Shown here piece by piece: positions 1 through 8,100 of a DNA stretch of 64,000 bases (positions within the stretch are counted from its first letter, which is position 1; each line of letters opens with the position of its first letter). The notes below the pieces were generated by a model. That model had not been told where the DNA came from. It did not search any database and was given only the letters and a program-made list of their open reading frames with translations. Source of the stretch: Colivicinus sp045540935 (GTDB lineage Bacteria; Bacillota_I; Bacilli_A; Erysipelotrichales; Erysipelotrichaceae); assembly GCA_045540935.1 (NCBI GenBank), contig JAZQIF010000177.1, positions 13,998 to 77,997 of the forward strand. The letters run 5' to 3'. The position numbers were made by a program, and so were the translations under genes.

Positions 1-2
1 AG

Positions 3-677
3 GGCGTCACAGAGCCGGAGAAAAAGCGCAAGATCATCGGTGAAGAGTTCATCCGTGTCTTTGAGCAAGAGGCAAGGAAACTGAAGGATACGGAGGTCCT
101 GGTCCAGGGCACCATCTATCCGGATGTCATCGAATCAGGCAAAGATGATTCGGCGACGATCAAATCCCACCACAATGTCGGCGGTCTTCCGGAAGACATG
201 ATGTTTTCACAGATCGTTGAACCGTTAAGAGACTTATTTAAAGATGAAGTACGGAAAGTCGGACTGGAGCTCGGTATCCCGTATGATATGGTCTACCGGC
301 AGCCGTTTCCGGGTCCCGGACTTGCGGTCAGAGTCTTAGGTGAGATAACAAAAGAAAAGCTCGTTATCCTGAAAGATGCCGATGCGATCTTCACATCGGA
401 ACTTGAGAAAGCCGATCTTAAAGAAAAGGCCAGCCAGTATTTTGCGGTACTGACCGATTCCAGAGCTGTCGGTGTCAAGGGCGATGCCAGGACCTATGGC
501 TATACGGTGGCTTTGCGGGCAGTCACGACCGATGACTTCATGACAGCCAGGATCACCAGGATCCCTTATGAGCTTCTCGAAAGAGTCTCGACCCGCATCT
601 GCAACGAAGTAAAAGATGTTTCCCGTGTCGTTTACGACATCACATCCAAGCCTCCGGGAACGATCGAGTGGGAATGA
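3..677 (+). CDS. guaA: GMP synthase (glutamine-hydrolysing), C-terminal part
   Basis: GuaA converts XMP to GMP with glutamine and ATP in cytosolic purine synthesis. The window opens inside the gene: the frame is open from base 3 and 224 codons are present. Visible are the end of the ATP-pyrophosphatase domain (KSHHNVGGLPEDM, the substrate loop) and the whole C-terminal dimerisation domain, with RQPFPGPGLAVRVLGE and the invariant ending KPPGTIEWE. The N-terminal amidotransferase domain lies outside the window. The last codons of guaA are a well-known chromosomal attachment site for integrative elements in Bacillota, and the ~1 kb downstream is a patch of decayed genes, which is suggestive here. 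Identity is certain; only the 5' end is missing. Confidence 0.98.
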   Translation, partial: GVTEPEKKRKIIGEEFIRVFEQEARKLKDTEVLVQGTIYPDVIESGKDDSATIKSHHNVGGLPEDMMFSQIVEPLRDLFKDEVRKVGLELGIPYDMVYRQPFPGPGLAVRVLGEITKEKLVILKDADAIFTSELEKADLKEKASQYFAVLTDSRAVGVKGDARTYGYTVALRAVTTDDFMTARITRIPYELLERVSTRICNEVKDVSRVVYDITSKPPGTIEWE

Positions 678-851
678 GATACAAAAAACGGAAAACCCAG
701 TAAAATCATGGCTTTCCGGCTTCACAAAGGTTTCTTTGATAACAATTTGATAACAGTTGCATGATCTCCCTTTATTCCCCGTATCAAGGGGTTTCGGGGT
801 AAAAGAGTCATTCTTGACAGCTTGCGACCGGAACGATCCATATTATGAAAG
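678..851. other. Non-coding stretch after guaA with a TTTGATAACA tandem pair
   Basis: I see no gene here. An imperfect hairpin at 689-718 directly follows the guaA stop and could end its transcript, although no T-run follows it. The 10-mer TTTGATAACA occurs twice at an 11-bp period (735-744 and 746-755). Its position just beyond the guaA 3' end would fit an old recombinase arm site or insertion scar, but I found no integrase or second att copy in the window. Confidence 0.35.
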
Positions 852-884
852 CCCTTCGCTGTGGGTATGCAGCGAAGGGTTTTT
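852..884 (+). terminator. Rho-independent terminator
   Basis: A perfect 10-bp stem (CCCTTCGCTG at 852-861 pairing with 870-879) with an 8-nt loop is followed by TTTTT. It lies between guaA and the minus-strand kinase-like relic. It works best on the plus strand. Confidence 0.75.
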
Positions 885-901
885 GTCGTTCGGAGAAAAA
901 G

Positions 902-1250
902 TTACAGGTGGAAGGCGTCTTTAATCATTTGTGCGGCTTCTGCGGCAGGAATATTTGTGTTTTCAATACGGAGGTAATTTTCAAAGGTTATTTCCCCCTC
1001 AAAGCTGACACACCGATAATGATTATCGTCGTTGATTAAGCGTTGATTTGAAATTTCAATATCTCGCTTTGAGGGTTTGTGCTTTAGACGATCGGCTGTT
1101 TGGTTCCTTTGTAACCTGACTTCTTGGGGAGCTATCAATTCAACATAGTAAAACCCGGTGTCGTAAGGTGAAAAAACTTTTCACGTGTTCAAGATAGTTC
1201 CAATCATCTTTGCAGTCAAAGGCTGTATAAGGAAAACGAACACTTGATAG
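902..1250 (-). pseudogene. C-terminal remnant of a P-loop kinase-like protein, frameshifted
   Basis: Read on the minus strand, the last 90 or so residues look like the C-terminus of a small P-loop nucleotide/metabolite kinase-like protein (motifs IAPQEVRLQRN, then KHKPSKRD). Continuous similarity-like text upstream (FDCKDDWNYLEHVK) is in a different frame. The shift falls near 1171-1181, inside an A6/T4 homopolymer stretch. No P-loop (GxxxxGKS/T) or start codon remains, so the N-terminal half is gone. I infer a dead gene fragment. The family assignment is from recall and is only moderately sure. Confidence 0.6.
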
Positions 1251-1289
1251 CAAGCAATGACCGGCTCAGAGAGGAGAACACATCCCTAA

Positions 1290-1517
1290 GCAATCAGCCT
1301 ATACGAACGATCTTTTGAAAAGACAACAATACGCCCGCGGTTCCAGGACGAGCTGATGGCTATTGCGGACATTTATGAGATCACGGGTGAGTACCGGAAA
1401 GCGGCGGACACCTACGAGAGGATCATCAATCTTCTGGAAAACGAATGGGGATTCACCGAAGATACCAACCTGAACTACGCTCGAGAAGAAAAGGCGCGGC
1501 TTCTTGCGAGATCCTGA
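1290..1517 (+). pseudogene. C-terminal TPR remnant of an XRE-type regulator
   Basis: An open frame of 75 codons without a start codon encodes helical TPR-like text (AISLYERSFE, then LMAIADIYEITGEYRKAADT and YERIINLLENEWGF) and ends at TGA 1515-1517. Such C-termini are typical of XRE regulators with a TPR tail, the same architecture as the intact gene at 4372-5451. The helix-turn-helix half is missing. Just upstream (about 1250-1300), pieces of coiled-coil text (SNDRLREENTSLSNQ) sit in another frame, so the region has decayed by several lesions. Confidence 0.6.
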
Positions 1518-1544
1518 TCTGTTTCTTGCGAGATCCTGATCTGT
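1501..1544 (+). repeat. Perfect 22-bp tandem duplication
   Basis: The 22-mer beginning TTCTTGCGAGATCCTGATCT occurs twice back to back (1501-1522 and 1523-1544) across the stop codon of the TPR remnant. It looks like a recent slippage duplication. A GC hairpin (gcgggga-gat-tccccgc, 1561-1577) without a T-run follows shortly after. Confidence 0.95.
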
Positions 1545-1649
1545 TGAAACGGTGTTGAAGGCGGGGAGATTCCCCGCCGCCGTCGTTCATAAGATGATCA
1601 AACGGGAATGCAGGCGTCTTTAGTCAATTGAATAAGGCGTTGTCACGGC

Positions 1650-1690
1650 TTGATAAAAGGGAGCTCTGCTGATATAATAACAGTCGTTAT
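1650..1690 (+). promoter_or_regulatory. Sigma-A promoter with overlapping operator for the TetR/CPBP pair
   Basis: TTGATA (1650-1655), a 17-bp spacer and a perfect TATAAT (1673-1678) precede the TetR gene. A palindrome ATAAC-AGTC-GTTAT (1677-1690) overlaps the -10 box. It is placed where a TetR protein would block RNA polymerase, so autoregulation is likely. The ribosome site GAGGG follows at about 1699. Confidence 0.8.
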
Positions 1691-1710
1691 AGTATTATGA
1701 GGGTACAGCC

Positions 1711-2259
1711 ATGCCAAAGAAACCGACGACAACAAAAGAGTCCATGGTAGAGGGTGCGTTCCGCCTGATCCGGGAACAGGGGCAGGACGCCCTGACGGTA
1801 AGAAACCTTGCATCTTTTCTGGGATGCTCTACACAGCCAATCATGTATCAGTTTCCTGATACAGCTGTTCTGAAGGACCTGGCTTATCAGAAAGCGGATG
1901 AATACCACAGTGCGTATATTCTTGACGGTGAAGATCTTCTGGAGATCGGGCTTCGATATATCAGGTTTGCAAAGGAAGAACCCAATCTGTTTCAGTTCCT
2001 TTTTCAGTCCGGTCGTTTTTCCGGCCTGACTTTGGAAGACCTGGTCCGGGCACCGGAGACCGCAGGCGTCTTGGCGGCGGTCAGCAAAGAAGAAAACCTG
2101 ACGATGGAAGAAGCAGTCTGCTTTTTTGAACCGTTGGCAGCGCTTGTTCACGGCTACGCAAGTCTCATCGCAAATAACGCTATGAAATACGATCCTGAAG
2201 CAATTCAGGCAGCGCTCATCAGGGTTGCGGAAGGATTGGAGAAGGAGTCTGGATCATGA
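1711..2259 (+). CDS. TetR/AcrR family transcriptional regulator
   Basis: This 182-aa protein has an N-terminal helix-turn-helix (about residues 8-55; LTVRNLASFLGCSTQPIMYQ) and a helical ligand domain ending EGLEKESGS. It resembles TetR proteins with a WHG-type C-terminal domain. The start at 1711 is supported by GAGGG seven bases upstream and by the strong promoter. Its stop overlaps the start of the CPBP protease gene by 4 bp (ATGA), so the two form a translationally coupled pair. It probably represses its own promoter through the palindrome at 1677-1690. The inducer is unknown. Confidence 0.88.
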   Translation: MPKKPTTTKESMVEGAFRLIREQGQDALTVRNLASFLGCSTQPIMYQFPDTAVLKDLAYQKADEYHSAYILDGEDLLEIGLRYIRFAKEEPNLFQFLFQSGRFSGLTLEDLVRAPETAGVLAAVSKEENLTMEEAVCFFEPLAALVHGYASLIANNAMKYDPEAIQAALIRVAEGLEKESGS

Positions 2260-3011
2260 CAAAGATCTACAAGAAAAGTGAGATAACATCTGCGATACTC
2301 TGGATCGTGCTCTACACGGTTTCCATGGGTTTCCTGCGCAATCTCGGAGACGATAGTCCGTATATGATGGACGGACTTGTCGTGATCTCCGGCTTGATGC
2401 TTTTGTTTGTTTGGAAAAACGGGCTGATGGAGAAATACGGTCTGTCCGGTTGGGCAAAAAACAGTCGGGCTATGCTTTGGTTCCTCCCGCTGTGGATCAT
2501 CACGACGCTCAACCTCTGGGGCGGCATTACGCCGCGTTATTCAATGCCGGGACAACTGTTCGCCATCATATCGATGGCATTTGTCGGCTTCGCCGAAGAG
2601 ACGATCTTCCGGGGCTTCCTGTTCAAGGCCATGCTGAAGGATGGAAATGTCATAACTGCAGTGATCGTCTCCTCTGTCACCTTTGGGCTGGGTCATATTG
2701 TGAATCTCTTTACCGGACACGAGCTGGCCGAAACGCTTATGCAGGTCGTCTTTGCTGTCAGCTATGGCTTCCTTGTTACGGTGGTGTTTTACAAGGGCGG
2801 AAGCCTTCTTCCCTGCATTCTGTCTCACAGCCTGTTTGACATTTTTGCTCAGTTCGCATCGGATGGCGCTTCACCGTTGCTGAACCGGATCGGCCACGGC
2901 GTCACGATCATATTAACGGTCCTGTACTGTCTGTATTTGGCAAAACGCGTGGAGACATCGCCGGTAAACCTTGTAAACAGACAAAAGGCGAAAAACGAAA
3001 CTGACAAATAA
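2256..3011 (+). CDS. CPBP family intramembrane glutamic endopeptidase
   Basis: This 251-aa polytopic membrane protein carries the three ABI/CAAX-protease motifs: EETIFRGF (EExxxR) near residue 112, FGLGH (FxxxH) near 147, and HSLFD near 191. These residues form the catalytic site of Rce1/MroQ-like intramembrane proteases. Seven or eight hydrophobic segments are visible. Bacterial members process peptides or confer bacteriocin self-protection; the substrate here is unknown. The gene is coupled by a 4-bp overlap to a TetR regulator and ends at a strong terminator. Confidence 0.88.
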   Translation: MTKIYKKSEITSAILWIVLYTVSMGFLRNLGDDSPYMMDGLVVISGLMLLFVWKNGLMEKYGLSGWAKNSRAMLWFLPLWIITTLNLWGGITPRYSMPGQLFAIISMAFVGFAEETIFRGFLFKAMLKDGNVITAVIVSSVTFGLGHIVNLFTGHELAETLMQVVFAVSYGFLVTVVFYKGGSLLPCILSHSLFDIFAQFASDGASPLLNRIGHGVTIILTVLYCLYLAKRVETSPVNLVNRQKAKNETDK

Positions 3012-3047
3012 ACAGTCTGCTCAGGGCTGATCTCGGTTTTTCAAAGG

Positions 3048-3083
3048 ACGTATCTGTATCCTCGTTTTACAGATACGTTTTTT
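3048..3083 (+). terminator. Rho-independent terminator after the CPBP gene
   Basis: A perfect 11-bp stem (ACGTATCTGTA / TACAGATACGT) is followed by TTTTTT. It ends the TetR-CPBP operon. Confidence 0.92.
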
Positions 3084-3126
3084 AATGGCGCTTTCTTCTT
3101 AAAAAGCATTTTCATAAATACTTGAA

Positions 3127-3132
3127 TATAAT
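3127..3132 (+). promoter_or_regulatory. Likely -10 box of the serine hydrolase gene
   Basis: TATAAT lies in an AT-rich patch 65 bp upstream of the GTG start. No convincing -35 box is present at 16-18 bp, so this is only a candidate. Confidence 0.45.
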
Positions 3133-3197
3133 TTTTAATTCACTTATTTATTTAGTTAAGGACGTCCGAATCTGAAGAAAGAGGAGGAAAAAACAAA

Positions 3198-4184
3198 GTG
3201 AATAACAAAGAGCTTCACGAATACATTGAAAACAGCAGCGGCAACGAGAGTAACATCGCACAGATCTGTGTCATTCGAAAGGGAAAGATCATCCTGAATG
3301 ACAGCTGGCGTGGTTTTACAGACAAAGACGCCGCAAACGTCAATTCCGTTACCAAGGGTATCATGGGACTGCTGACAGGCATCGCGATCGACGAAGGATT
3401 TATCAGAAGCGTCGACCAGAAAGTACTGGATTTCTTTCCAAACTATCAGGTAAAAAGAGGCGAAAAAACGATCTATGAGCTAAACAACAGACATCTTATG
3501 ACGATGACGGCGCCTTATAAATATCGTCATGAACCATGGACGAAAGTCTGTATATCCGATGACTGGACGCTGGCGGCTCTAGATCTTCTGGGCGGAAGAG
3601 GAGGCATTACCGGCGAGTTCAAGTATGCGACGCTTGGCATACAGGTCCTTGCCGGCATCATTGAAAATGCTTCGGGGATGAAATGCATCGATTTTGCGAA
3701 TCGTTATCTTTTTTCTGCGCTGGCTCTTCCCGAAAGGACCGATCACGGCAACAGCTCAAAAGAAGACCAGTTTGACTATCTCATGAACAAGAACCCACGA
3801 AGATATGAATGGTATACAGACCCCAAGGGGACCGTTACGGCCGGCTGGGGACTCTGCATGTCGGCACAGGAACTGGCAAAGATCGGAAATCTCATCCTGG
3901 ATGATGGGATCTATAAGAAAAAAAGGATCATATCGAAAGAGTATCTGAAAGATATGCTGAGACCTCACCTGAAGCTTGATGAACGGATGGGGAATATGAG
4001 CTACGGATATCTGTGGTATAAGCCGTTTGAAAACAAAGAAGTCTATGCGGCGATCGGCGATGGCGGAAACATCATTTATGTAAACAGAGAAGAAAATACA
4101 TCAGTCGGTATCACCGGCACATTCAAGCCGAGGATCTTTGACAGAGTCGGCTTCATCGAAAAAGTGATCCTGCCGTCTTTGTAA
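3198..4184 (+). CDS. Serine hydrolase, class C beta-lactamase/DD-peptidase fold
   Basis: This 328-aa protein has the SxxK catalytic motif as SVTKG at about residue 50 and the general layout of the beta-lactamase class C/esterase family (Pfam Beta-lactamase). Late motifs such as GDGGNIIYVN (residues ~293-302) sit where the family's K/H-x-G box is expected. No signal peptide is visible, so a cytoplasmic esterase or peptidase-like role is more likely than cell-wall work. The GTG start at 3198 is chosen because GAGGAGG lies eleven bases upstream. The gene stands alone between two terminators. Its substrate cannot be deduced. Confidence 0.82.
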   Translation: MNNKELHEYIENSSGNESNIAQICVIRKGKIILNDSWRGFTDKDAANVNSVTKGIMGLLTGIAIDEGFIRSVDQKVLDFFPNYQVKRGEKTIYELNNRHLMTMTAPYKYRHEPWTKVCISDDWTLAALDLLGGRGGITGEFKYATLGIQVLAGIIENASGMKCIDFANRYLFSALALPERTDHGNSSKEDQFDYLMNKNPRRYEWYTDPKGTVTAGWGLCMSAQELAKIGNLILDDGIYKKKRIISKEYLKDMLRPHLKLDERMGNMSYGYLWYKPFENKEVYAAIGDGGNIIYVNREENTSVGITGTFKPRIFDRVGFIEKVILPSL

Positions 4185-4221
4185 TACTGTAAACACTATA
4201 AAAGCGATTTTTGAAACAGGG

Positions 4222-4255
4222 CATCAGCGTATCTGCGCTGATGTTTTGTTTTTTT
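4222..4255 (+). terminator. Rho-independent terminator
   Basis: CATCAGCG pairs with CGCTGATG over a 6-nt loop and is followed by TTTTGTTTTTTT. It ends the serine hydrolase transcript. Confidence 0.92.
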
Positions 4256-4371
4256 ATATTGCACTGACTCATACTGACAGTAGAAAAAATCAGATCTGAC
4301 TGGTATGAATGGTCCGTTCATTTCCGGATATCGTTTCTATAAAATAGAAAACGGAAGGGACAGGAAAGAAT

Positions 4372-5451
4372 ATGAAAATGATGCTGGCAGAAAATATCCG
4401 GAATTTCCGCAAGGAACGTTCATTGACACAGGAACAGCTTTCCGAAGCACTGGGGGTGACGGCAGGAGCCGTATATAAGTGGGAAGCAGGGCTTTCTGTA
4501 CCGGAATTGGAAATGATCCTTGAGATCGCCGATCTGTTTGATACTTCGGTCGATGTGCTGCTTGGTTATGAAGTCAAGGACAACCGCATGGAAGCGAGCG
4601 TAAAACGTTTGCAGGACCTTCGGCGAAACAAAGATCCGAAAGGTCTTTCCGAAGCAGAAAAGGCGCTTATGAAATACCCCAACTCCTTCAAAGTCGTCAA
4701 CGAAAGTGCCGCCCTGTATCGGACACTCGGTGTCGACCTGGGAGATAAGCAGCTGTTTCATCGGGCATTGGAACTGCTGGAACGGTCAAGAGTTCTTTTA
4801 GGGCAGAACGAAGATCCCCAGATCAGTGAACAGACGATCTATGGAAGGATCGCCGGTACCTATCTGGGGCTGGGTGAAACCGATAAAGCCATAGAACTTT
4901 ATAAGGCCCATAACGCCGGAGGCCTGTTCAGTCACGATATCGGGAACATCCTTGCGCAAAGCGGAGCAAGTGAAGAGGCCATGCCATATTTATCGGAATC
5001 ACTGCTGAGCCACGTAACGGATCTGATCAGTACGATCAGCGGCTATGTGAATGTGTTTTTCGACAGCGGAGACCACATCTCCTGTCAGGCGATCCTTCAA
5101 TGGGGGATAGAGATGCTTTCGGGACTGCGGAAAGAAAGCAAGCCAAACTATTTCGACAAAGTCGATGCCGTTCTGTTTGCGGTGCTGGCACAGTCACAGT
5201 TCGTGTCGGGACAATCTGAGAAAGCAGAAAGTTCGTTGCAAAAGGCAAAAGAGCTCGCCAGATTCTTTGATGGCGCACCAAGCTATGATGAAAGCGATAT
5301 CCGCTTTGTCTGCCGTATCGAAGGAGCAAGCGCCCATGACAGCATGGGTGCCACCGCCATGGACAGCGTCAGAAACGCGGTAAATCAGTCGGGTAACGAA
5401 GAGTTCATCGCTCTGTGGAGATCCGTCAGCGGAAAAGAGGGACTGTTATGA
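4372..5451 (+). CDS. XRE-family regulator with C-terminal TPR array
   Basis: Residues ~5-60 form a canonical helix-turn-helix (LTQEQLSEALGVTAGAVYKW), followed by about 290 residues of TPR-like helices. The total is 359 aa. Such proteins in Bacillota often respond to a peptide or to cell-envelope stress and control the adjacent exporter. The stop codon overlaps the ABC exporter start (ATGA, 5448-5451), so the two are one operon. Upstream, TATAAA sits inside a near-palindrome (TTCTAT-AAA-ATAGAA, about 4334-4350), a plausible autoregulatory operator. A decayed relative of this architecture is present at 1290-1517. Confidence 0.88.
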   Translation: MKMMLAENIRNFRKERSLTQEQLSEALGVTAGAVYKWEAGLSVPELEMILEIADLFDTSVDVLLGYEVKDNRMEASVKRLQDLRRNKDPKGLSEAEKALMKYPNSFKVVNESAALYRTLGVDLGDKQLFHRALELLERSRVLLGQNEDPQISEQTIYGRIAGTYLGLGETDKAIELYKAHNAGGLFSHDIGNILAQSGASEEAMPYLSESLLSHVTDLISTISGYVNVFFDSGDHISCQAILQWGIEMLSGLRKESKPNYFDKVDAVLFAVLAQSQFVSGQSEKAESSLQKAKELARFFDGAPSYDESDIRFVCRIEGASAHDSMGATAMDSVRNAVNQSGNEEFIALWRSVSGKEGLL

Positions 5452-7175
5452 ATAAGGAAGAGATCAGGACACTGCGCCGGCCTTTTGTGAAGACGCTGTT
5501 CAGAAACAATCATTTCAACCTGGTGATGAGCCTGGTCGCGACGGCTCTTGCTGCAGCAGCGGAACTGACAGTCTCATGGCTGATCAAGGAAGTCGCTGAT
5601 CTGATCTCCGGAGAGTGTCCGTATACTCTGAAAACACTTCTGATGATCACAGGAAGTGCGTTTATACTGTTTCTTGCGGCAGGAGCGATCGATTGGGTCT
5701 TTCTTTCAAGATTCCGGGCAAAAGCGATGAAGCAGTATCGGGAATATGTCTTTGACAGGCTCATGGAAAAAGGCATTCAGGCTTTCTCCGGTGAGAACAG
5801 CTCCTTGTACATTTCCGCTCTCTCCAATGATGTGAATACGATCGAAACAGAATTCGTCAACAGGCTGCAAAGCACACTGCAGGTCATGATCGCGTTTATC
5901 GGTGCTTTGGCTCTGATGTTATGGTGCAGTCCACTGCTGACGTTGGTTGCCGTCGGTTTTTCGCTGCTCCCGATCATCGTATCGGTCGTCCTTGGCAGCA
6001 AAGCGGCAAAGACGGAAAAGAATGTTTCCGATCAGAAAGAGATCTATACCGGCATGCTGAAAGATACACTTATGGGATTTTCGGTGATCAAGAGCTTCAA
6101 GGCAGAGAAAAGTATCGCCCGCTTGCACAGCGGCAGCAATACAGCGGTGGCTGAAGCTTCGAAGGAGCGCACGAAGATCAATGTACTGACAAACAACGCC
6201 TCCGGCATTGCGGGAGCGGTCCTGCAGTTCGGCGTCTTCTTTGTAGCCGCAGCCCTGGCACTTTCCGGAAAAGGCGGTATCACCGCCGGTACAGCTATCG
6301 TCTTCGTACAGCTTCTCAACTATGTGCTGGGACCCATACAGGTCTTCCCGACCTTCTATGCAGGCATGATGTCTGCCAATTCGCTGATCGACAAGCTGGC
6401 GCAGGCACTGAATAAAAATGTTTCTGATGAAGGGGAAGAGATCGCGCCGCATCTCACAAAGGGGATCTCGGTCAAAGATCTTGCGTTTGCCTATGAGGAA
6501 GGAAAGAGCGTGCTTCGTGACGTGGACATGCAACTGCGCGCCGGCGGCTGTTACGCATTGGTGGGCGGTTCCGGCAGCGGCAAATCGACCATCTTGAATC
6601 TGCTGATGGCTTCCTCGAAAAACTATCAGGGTGAGATCCTTTATGACGGCAAAGATCTCAAAACGATATCTGCCGGTTCGCTCTATGATCTTGTGTCTAT
6701 GATCCAGCAGAACGTATTCGTCTTCAACAGCACGATCGCCGACAACATCACGATGTTTTCAAAGTTCCCGCAGGAGGAGATCGATCGCGCTGTGCGGCTG
6801 TCGGGGCTCTCTAAGCTCATCGATGAAAAAGGAGCGGACTATCTCTGCGGAGAAAACGGATCCGGTCTCTCCGGCGGGGAACGGCAGCGGATCTCCATTG
6901 CCAGAGCGCTTTTAAGAAAAACGCCGGTGCTGTTCGTGGATGAAGCTACGGCGTCCCTGGATACCGAGACCTCCTTTGAGGTGCTGGACGCGATCCTGAA
7001 ACTGGACGGATATACCCGCGTCATCGTTACCCACGATCTGGATGAGAATATCCTGCGCCGCTGTACCGGTCTGTTTGCGCTGAAAAACGGTACAGTCTTA
7101 GAGCGGGGAACTTTCGATGAGCTGATGGAGGAAAAAGGATACTTCTACTCATTGTATACGGTATCCCAGCGTTAA
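5448..7175 (+). CDS. ABC exporter, fused membrane and ATPase domains
   Basis: This 575-aa half-transporter has an N-terminal six-helix type I exporter domain (residues ~20-310) and a C-terminal ATPase with Walker A GGSGSGKST (~374), signature LSGGERQR (~474) and Walker B LFVDEATASLD (~494). It lacks a C39 peptidase domain, so it does not cleave double-glycine leaders itself. The ATG at 5448 overlaps the XRE gene stop. It would work as a homodimer, or with a partner encoded elsewhere. Multidrug, lipid or peptide export are all possible. Confidence 0.9.
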   Translation: MNKEEIRTLRRPFVKTLFRNNHFNLVMSLVATALAAAAELTVSWLIKEVADLISGECPYTLKTLLMITGSAFILFLAAGAIDWVFLSRFRAKAMKQYREYVFDRLMEKGIQAFSGENSSLYISALSNDVNTIETEFVNRLQSTLQVMIAFIGALALMLWCSPLLTLVAVGFSLLPIIVSVVLGSKAAKTEKNVSDQKEIYTGMLKDTLMGFSVIKSFKAEKSIARLHSGSNTAVAEASKERTKINVLTNNASGIAGAVLQFGVFFVAAALALSGKGGITAGTAIVFVQLLNYVLGPIQVFPTFYAGMMSANSLIDKLAQALNKNVSDEGEEIAPHLTKGISVKDLAFAYEEGKSVLRDVDMQLRAGGCYALVGGSGSGKSTILNLLMASSKNYQGEILYDGKDLKTISAGSLYDLVSMIQQNVFVFNSTIADNITMFSKFPQEEIDRAVRLSGLSKLIDEKGADYLCGENGSGLSGGERQRISIARALLRKTPVLFVDEATASLDTETSFEVLDAILKLDGYTRVIVTHDLDENILRRCTGLFALKNGTVLERGTFDELMEEKGYFYSLYTVSQR

Positions 7176-7304
7176 CAGATGATACACACAGTCAATATGC
7201 GGATGCACGAAATATCAAAGCGAGGACGATGCTGCTTGCAGCGACATAAAGCGGCAGATGCTGATCGAAAGATCCGTTTTTGTTCCATAGTTAAATATTG
7301 GTGG

Positions 7305-7313
7305 TGCTAGAAT
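7305..7313 (+). promoter_or_regulatory. Extended -10 promoter for the 56-aa protein
   Basis: TGCTAGAAT (TGn plus TAGAAT) lies 22 bp upstream of the ATG at 7335. Extended -10 promoters can work without a clear -35 box, and none is seen here. Confidence 0.55.
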
Positions 7314-7334
7314 TTATCATAAGGAGCTATACAT

Positions 7335-7505
7335 ATGGAAAACGATAAGAAAGCTTTTATGGGAAGAACCGTAAGGCACGGCATCACTTTTGGCAGTGCA
7401 CTGGCTATGGTCATCAGCTATACCAAGTGGCAATCCATCGGCTGGGCTATTTTCCATGGACTGCTCAGCTGGGCCTACGTGCTGTATTACATCATCCGCT
7501 ATTGA
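7335..7505 (+). CDS. Small membrane protein, 56 aa
   Basis: The ATG at 7335 is preceded by AAGGAG, ten bases upstream. The product has a short charged N-terminus (MENDKKAF) and two hydrophobic segments: GITFGSALAMVIS (~17-29) and SIGWAIFHGLLSWAYVLYYI (~35-54). I recall near-identical small proteins (HGITFGSALAMVISYT core) from other Bacillota, always unannotated, so this is a conserved family and not noise. It has its own promoter and terminator. The function is unknown. Confidence 0.8.
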   Translation: MENDKKAFMGRTVRHGITFGSALAMVISYTKWQSIGWAIFHGLLSWAYVLYYIIRY

Positions 7506-7587
7506 CGAAATATACGGAAAGGACAGCGCAGATCGAAATCAAGATACTGCGTCATCCTTTTCTAAAAAACAATACGATCCATCAAAA

Positions 7588-7622
7588 AACCGTCTGATCT
7601 AGATAATCAGGCGGTTCTTTTT
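7588..7622. terminator. Bidirectional terminator
   Basis: A 10-bp stem (AACCGTCTGA / TCAGGCGGTT, one G-U pair) has TTTTT on its right and AAAAAA on its left. It serves the 56-aa gene and the convergent minus-strand operon. Confidence 0.88.
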
Positions 7623-7649
7623 GTCTGTCATTATCAGCGATCGTTCATC

Positions 7650-8075
7650 TTATGCAATCTTCAGATCGTAATAGAAGGTGAAAGAGTCTCCTTCCAGGGA
7701 ATAATCTTCCACCACTTCCGGGGAAAGTTCTTCGCCATTCACGAAGAGATCGACAGGATCATTGAACACATATCCTGGTGCGGCTTTGACTTTGCCGAAA
7801 ACCGTATAGGTCCTGCCGTATTCTATCCTTTCATCCGAATAAAAGACGAGGGTATTGTAGGTCTTCCAGTAGGCTTCTTGCCTGCTTATGCCGTTCTGAC
7901 AGAGCGTATCGATGTGATATTTATCGCTTTTTGAAACGATGACGGGCACGGGAGACTGATCGAAACCGGAAGGGTCCTTACATGCAATAATAGTACCCGC
8001 CTCAGGCTGAAGTATCATCAGCTCGACGGTCTCGATTACTTCGTTTTCTTTTACTTCATCAAATTCGTCTTTCAT
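7650..8075 (-). CDS. Hypothetical 141-aa protein with a beta-rich surface-type module
   Basis: No family is recognised. The N-terminus is acidic (MKDEFDEVKENEVIE) and has no signal peptide. The C-terminal half is beta-rich and carries text like that of repeat modules in Bacillota surface proteins (KVKAAPGYVFNDPVDLFVNG). The gene lies 25 bp after the M13-like lipoprotein gene on the same strand and probably shares its transcript. It may be a detached module of a once larger secreted protein. Confidence 0.65.
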   Translation of the reverse strand: MKDEFDEVKENEVIETVELMILQPEAGTIIACKDPSGFDQSPVPVIVSKSDKYHIDTLCQNGISRQEAYWKTYNTLVFYSDERIEYGRTYTVFGKVKAAPGYVFNDPVDLFVNGEELSPEVVEDYSLEGDSFTFYYDLKIA

Positions 8076-8100
8076 AGGTCGGTTTCCTTTTTAAGATATC

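Noticed and set aside
678..760. Intact integrative element next to guaA
   Set aside because: No integrase, relaxase or second att core is present in the window; only relics are seen.
5919..6533. Minus-strand frame of 204 codons inside the ABC exporter gene
   Set aside because: It is a mirror of the exporter reading frame, and the exporter's motifs are complete on the plus strand.
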